DNA of 64,000 nucleotides from Mnemiopsis leidyi (taxonomy: Eukaryota; Ctenophora; Tentaculata; Lobata; Bolinopsidae). A program made the position numbers and the translations under genes. How positions within the stretch are numbered: the first letter of the stretch is position 1; each line of letters starts with the position of its first letter. Below, piece by piece: positions 63,591 to 64,000 of this stretch. The stretch lies in NCBI GenBank assembly GCA_000226015.1, contig JH153002.1, positions 19,339 to 83,338 of the forward strand. The letters run 5' to 3'. The notes below the pieces were generated by a model. It was given only the letters and a program-made list of their open reading frames with translations. It ran no database searches and had not been told where the DNA came from.

Positions 63591-64000
63591 TCAACAAGCC
63601 AAACATCCACACTGTTGCACCTCGTCGAATGTGCGTGTAACACTCCTCCCATTGCTGCAGTAGAGACGATATCTCTTCTGTTTGAGAAGATACGGTCTAC
63701 AACAGTCAATGTCGCTGTGAGTACAGGACCCCCTACATTTCTTCACCGTGTAGTGTCGTCTTGTGCGACAGTTCTCGTAGTAGAGCGGCTCCATCACTTC
63801 TATCACACCACATTCGGATGTGTTGTTATTAGTGCAGCTTGCTTCGTTGCAGGAGCGCGACTCTGTTTCTGTCGCGTCGCACTGCTCTGCGGGGAGTCCT
63901 TCATCTCTCATTACATCAGGGTCTGGAACGTAGATTCGTCTTGTTCGGATTTGAGTTCCGTTTCCGCATGGTTTGTCGCATATGGTCCAGTCGCTCCAGG
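63591..64000 (-). CDS. Thrombospondin type 1 repeat plus C-terminal cystine knot protein (3' part only)
   Basis: Read on the minus strand from the window edge: WSDWTICDKPCGNGTQIRTR begins a TSP1 repeat (W-x-x-W, CGxG, RxR) that ends ETESRSCNEASC. A cystine-knot domain follows (CGVIEV, ENCRTRRHYTVKKCRGSC, DIDCCRP, YRLYCSNG, and a final QQCGCLAC before the stop at 63591-63593). This order, TSP1 then CTCK at the C-terminus, is that of SCO-spondin, gel-forming mucin and related large extracellular proteins, where CTCK mediates disulfide dimerisation. The remaining N-terminal part lies outside the window, so the full identity is open. The visible coding part is uninterrupted. Confidence 0.85.
   Translation of the reverse strand, partial: WSDWTICDKPCGNGTQIRTRRIYVPDPDVMRDEGLPAEQCDATETESRSCNEASCTNNNTSECGVIEVMEPLYYENCRTRRHYTVKKCRGSCTHSDIDCCRPYLLKQKRYRLYCSNGRSVTRTFDEVQQCGCLAC

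Overview
The window is animal nuclear DNA: AT-rich, with short coding exons flanked by GT-AG introns, single-exon seven-transmembrane receptors, tandem minisatellites, small inverted-repeat transposons, a tRNA-derived SINE and LINE tails. The gene set (NVL, NDUFAF1-like, LDLa-bearing 7TM receptor, TSP1/CTCK protein) fits an early-branching metazoan or another invertebrate. Genes sitting inside the introns of other genes dominate the layout, a trait reported for ctenophore genomes. A ctenophore or cnidarian is my best guess, but the sequence alone does not settle it.

Layout. From 1.5 to 42.05 kb the minus strand carries one complete gene of about 22 coding exons for the ribosome-biogenesis AAA ATPase NVL. 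Its introns hold at least six genes on the opposite strand: a small secreted cysteine-rich protein (6.7-7.9 kb), a tandem family of secreted cysteine-containing proteins (an orphan first exon at 9.1 kb, copy A at 9.85-11.0 kb with an in-frame stop, intact copy B at 12.9-14.0 kb), a single-exon rhodopsin-type receptor (15.9-17.0 kb), an SV2-like transporter (18.1-19.8 kb) and a large LDLa-7TM receptor (23.2-26.6 kb) split by a one-base frame change in an A run. From 42 to 47.5 kb the DNA is mostly mobile-element debris.

From 47.5 kb an aldo/keto reductase of the L-galactose dehydrogenase type runs on the plus strand. Its last exon may lie at 55.1 kb, which would place a two-TM protein gene (53.4-54.2 kb) inside its final intron. 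An NDUFAF1-like (CIA30) complex I assembly gene follows (56.35-62.82 kb, plus), with an apple/trefoil/sushi-like single-pass membrane protein on the opposite strand inside its sixth intron (59.2-60.8 kb). The window ends inside a minus-strand gene whose visible part encodes a TSP1 repeat and a C-terminal cystine knot.

The housekeeping hosts (NVL, NDUFAF1-like) are conserved enough for exon ends and phases to be traced by eye. The nested genes are mostly secreted or membrane proteins with few or no introns. Several NVL splice donors sit directly against minisatellites, and several DNA transposons have clean target-site duplications, so the introns have been actively reshaped.
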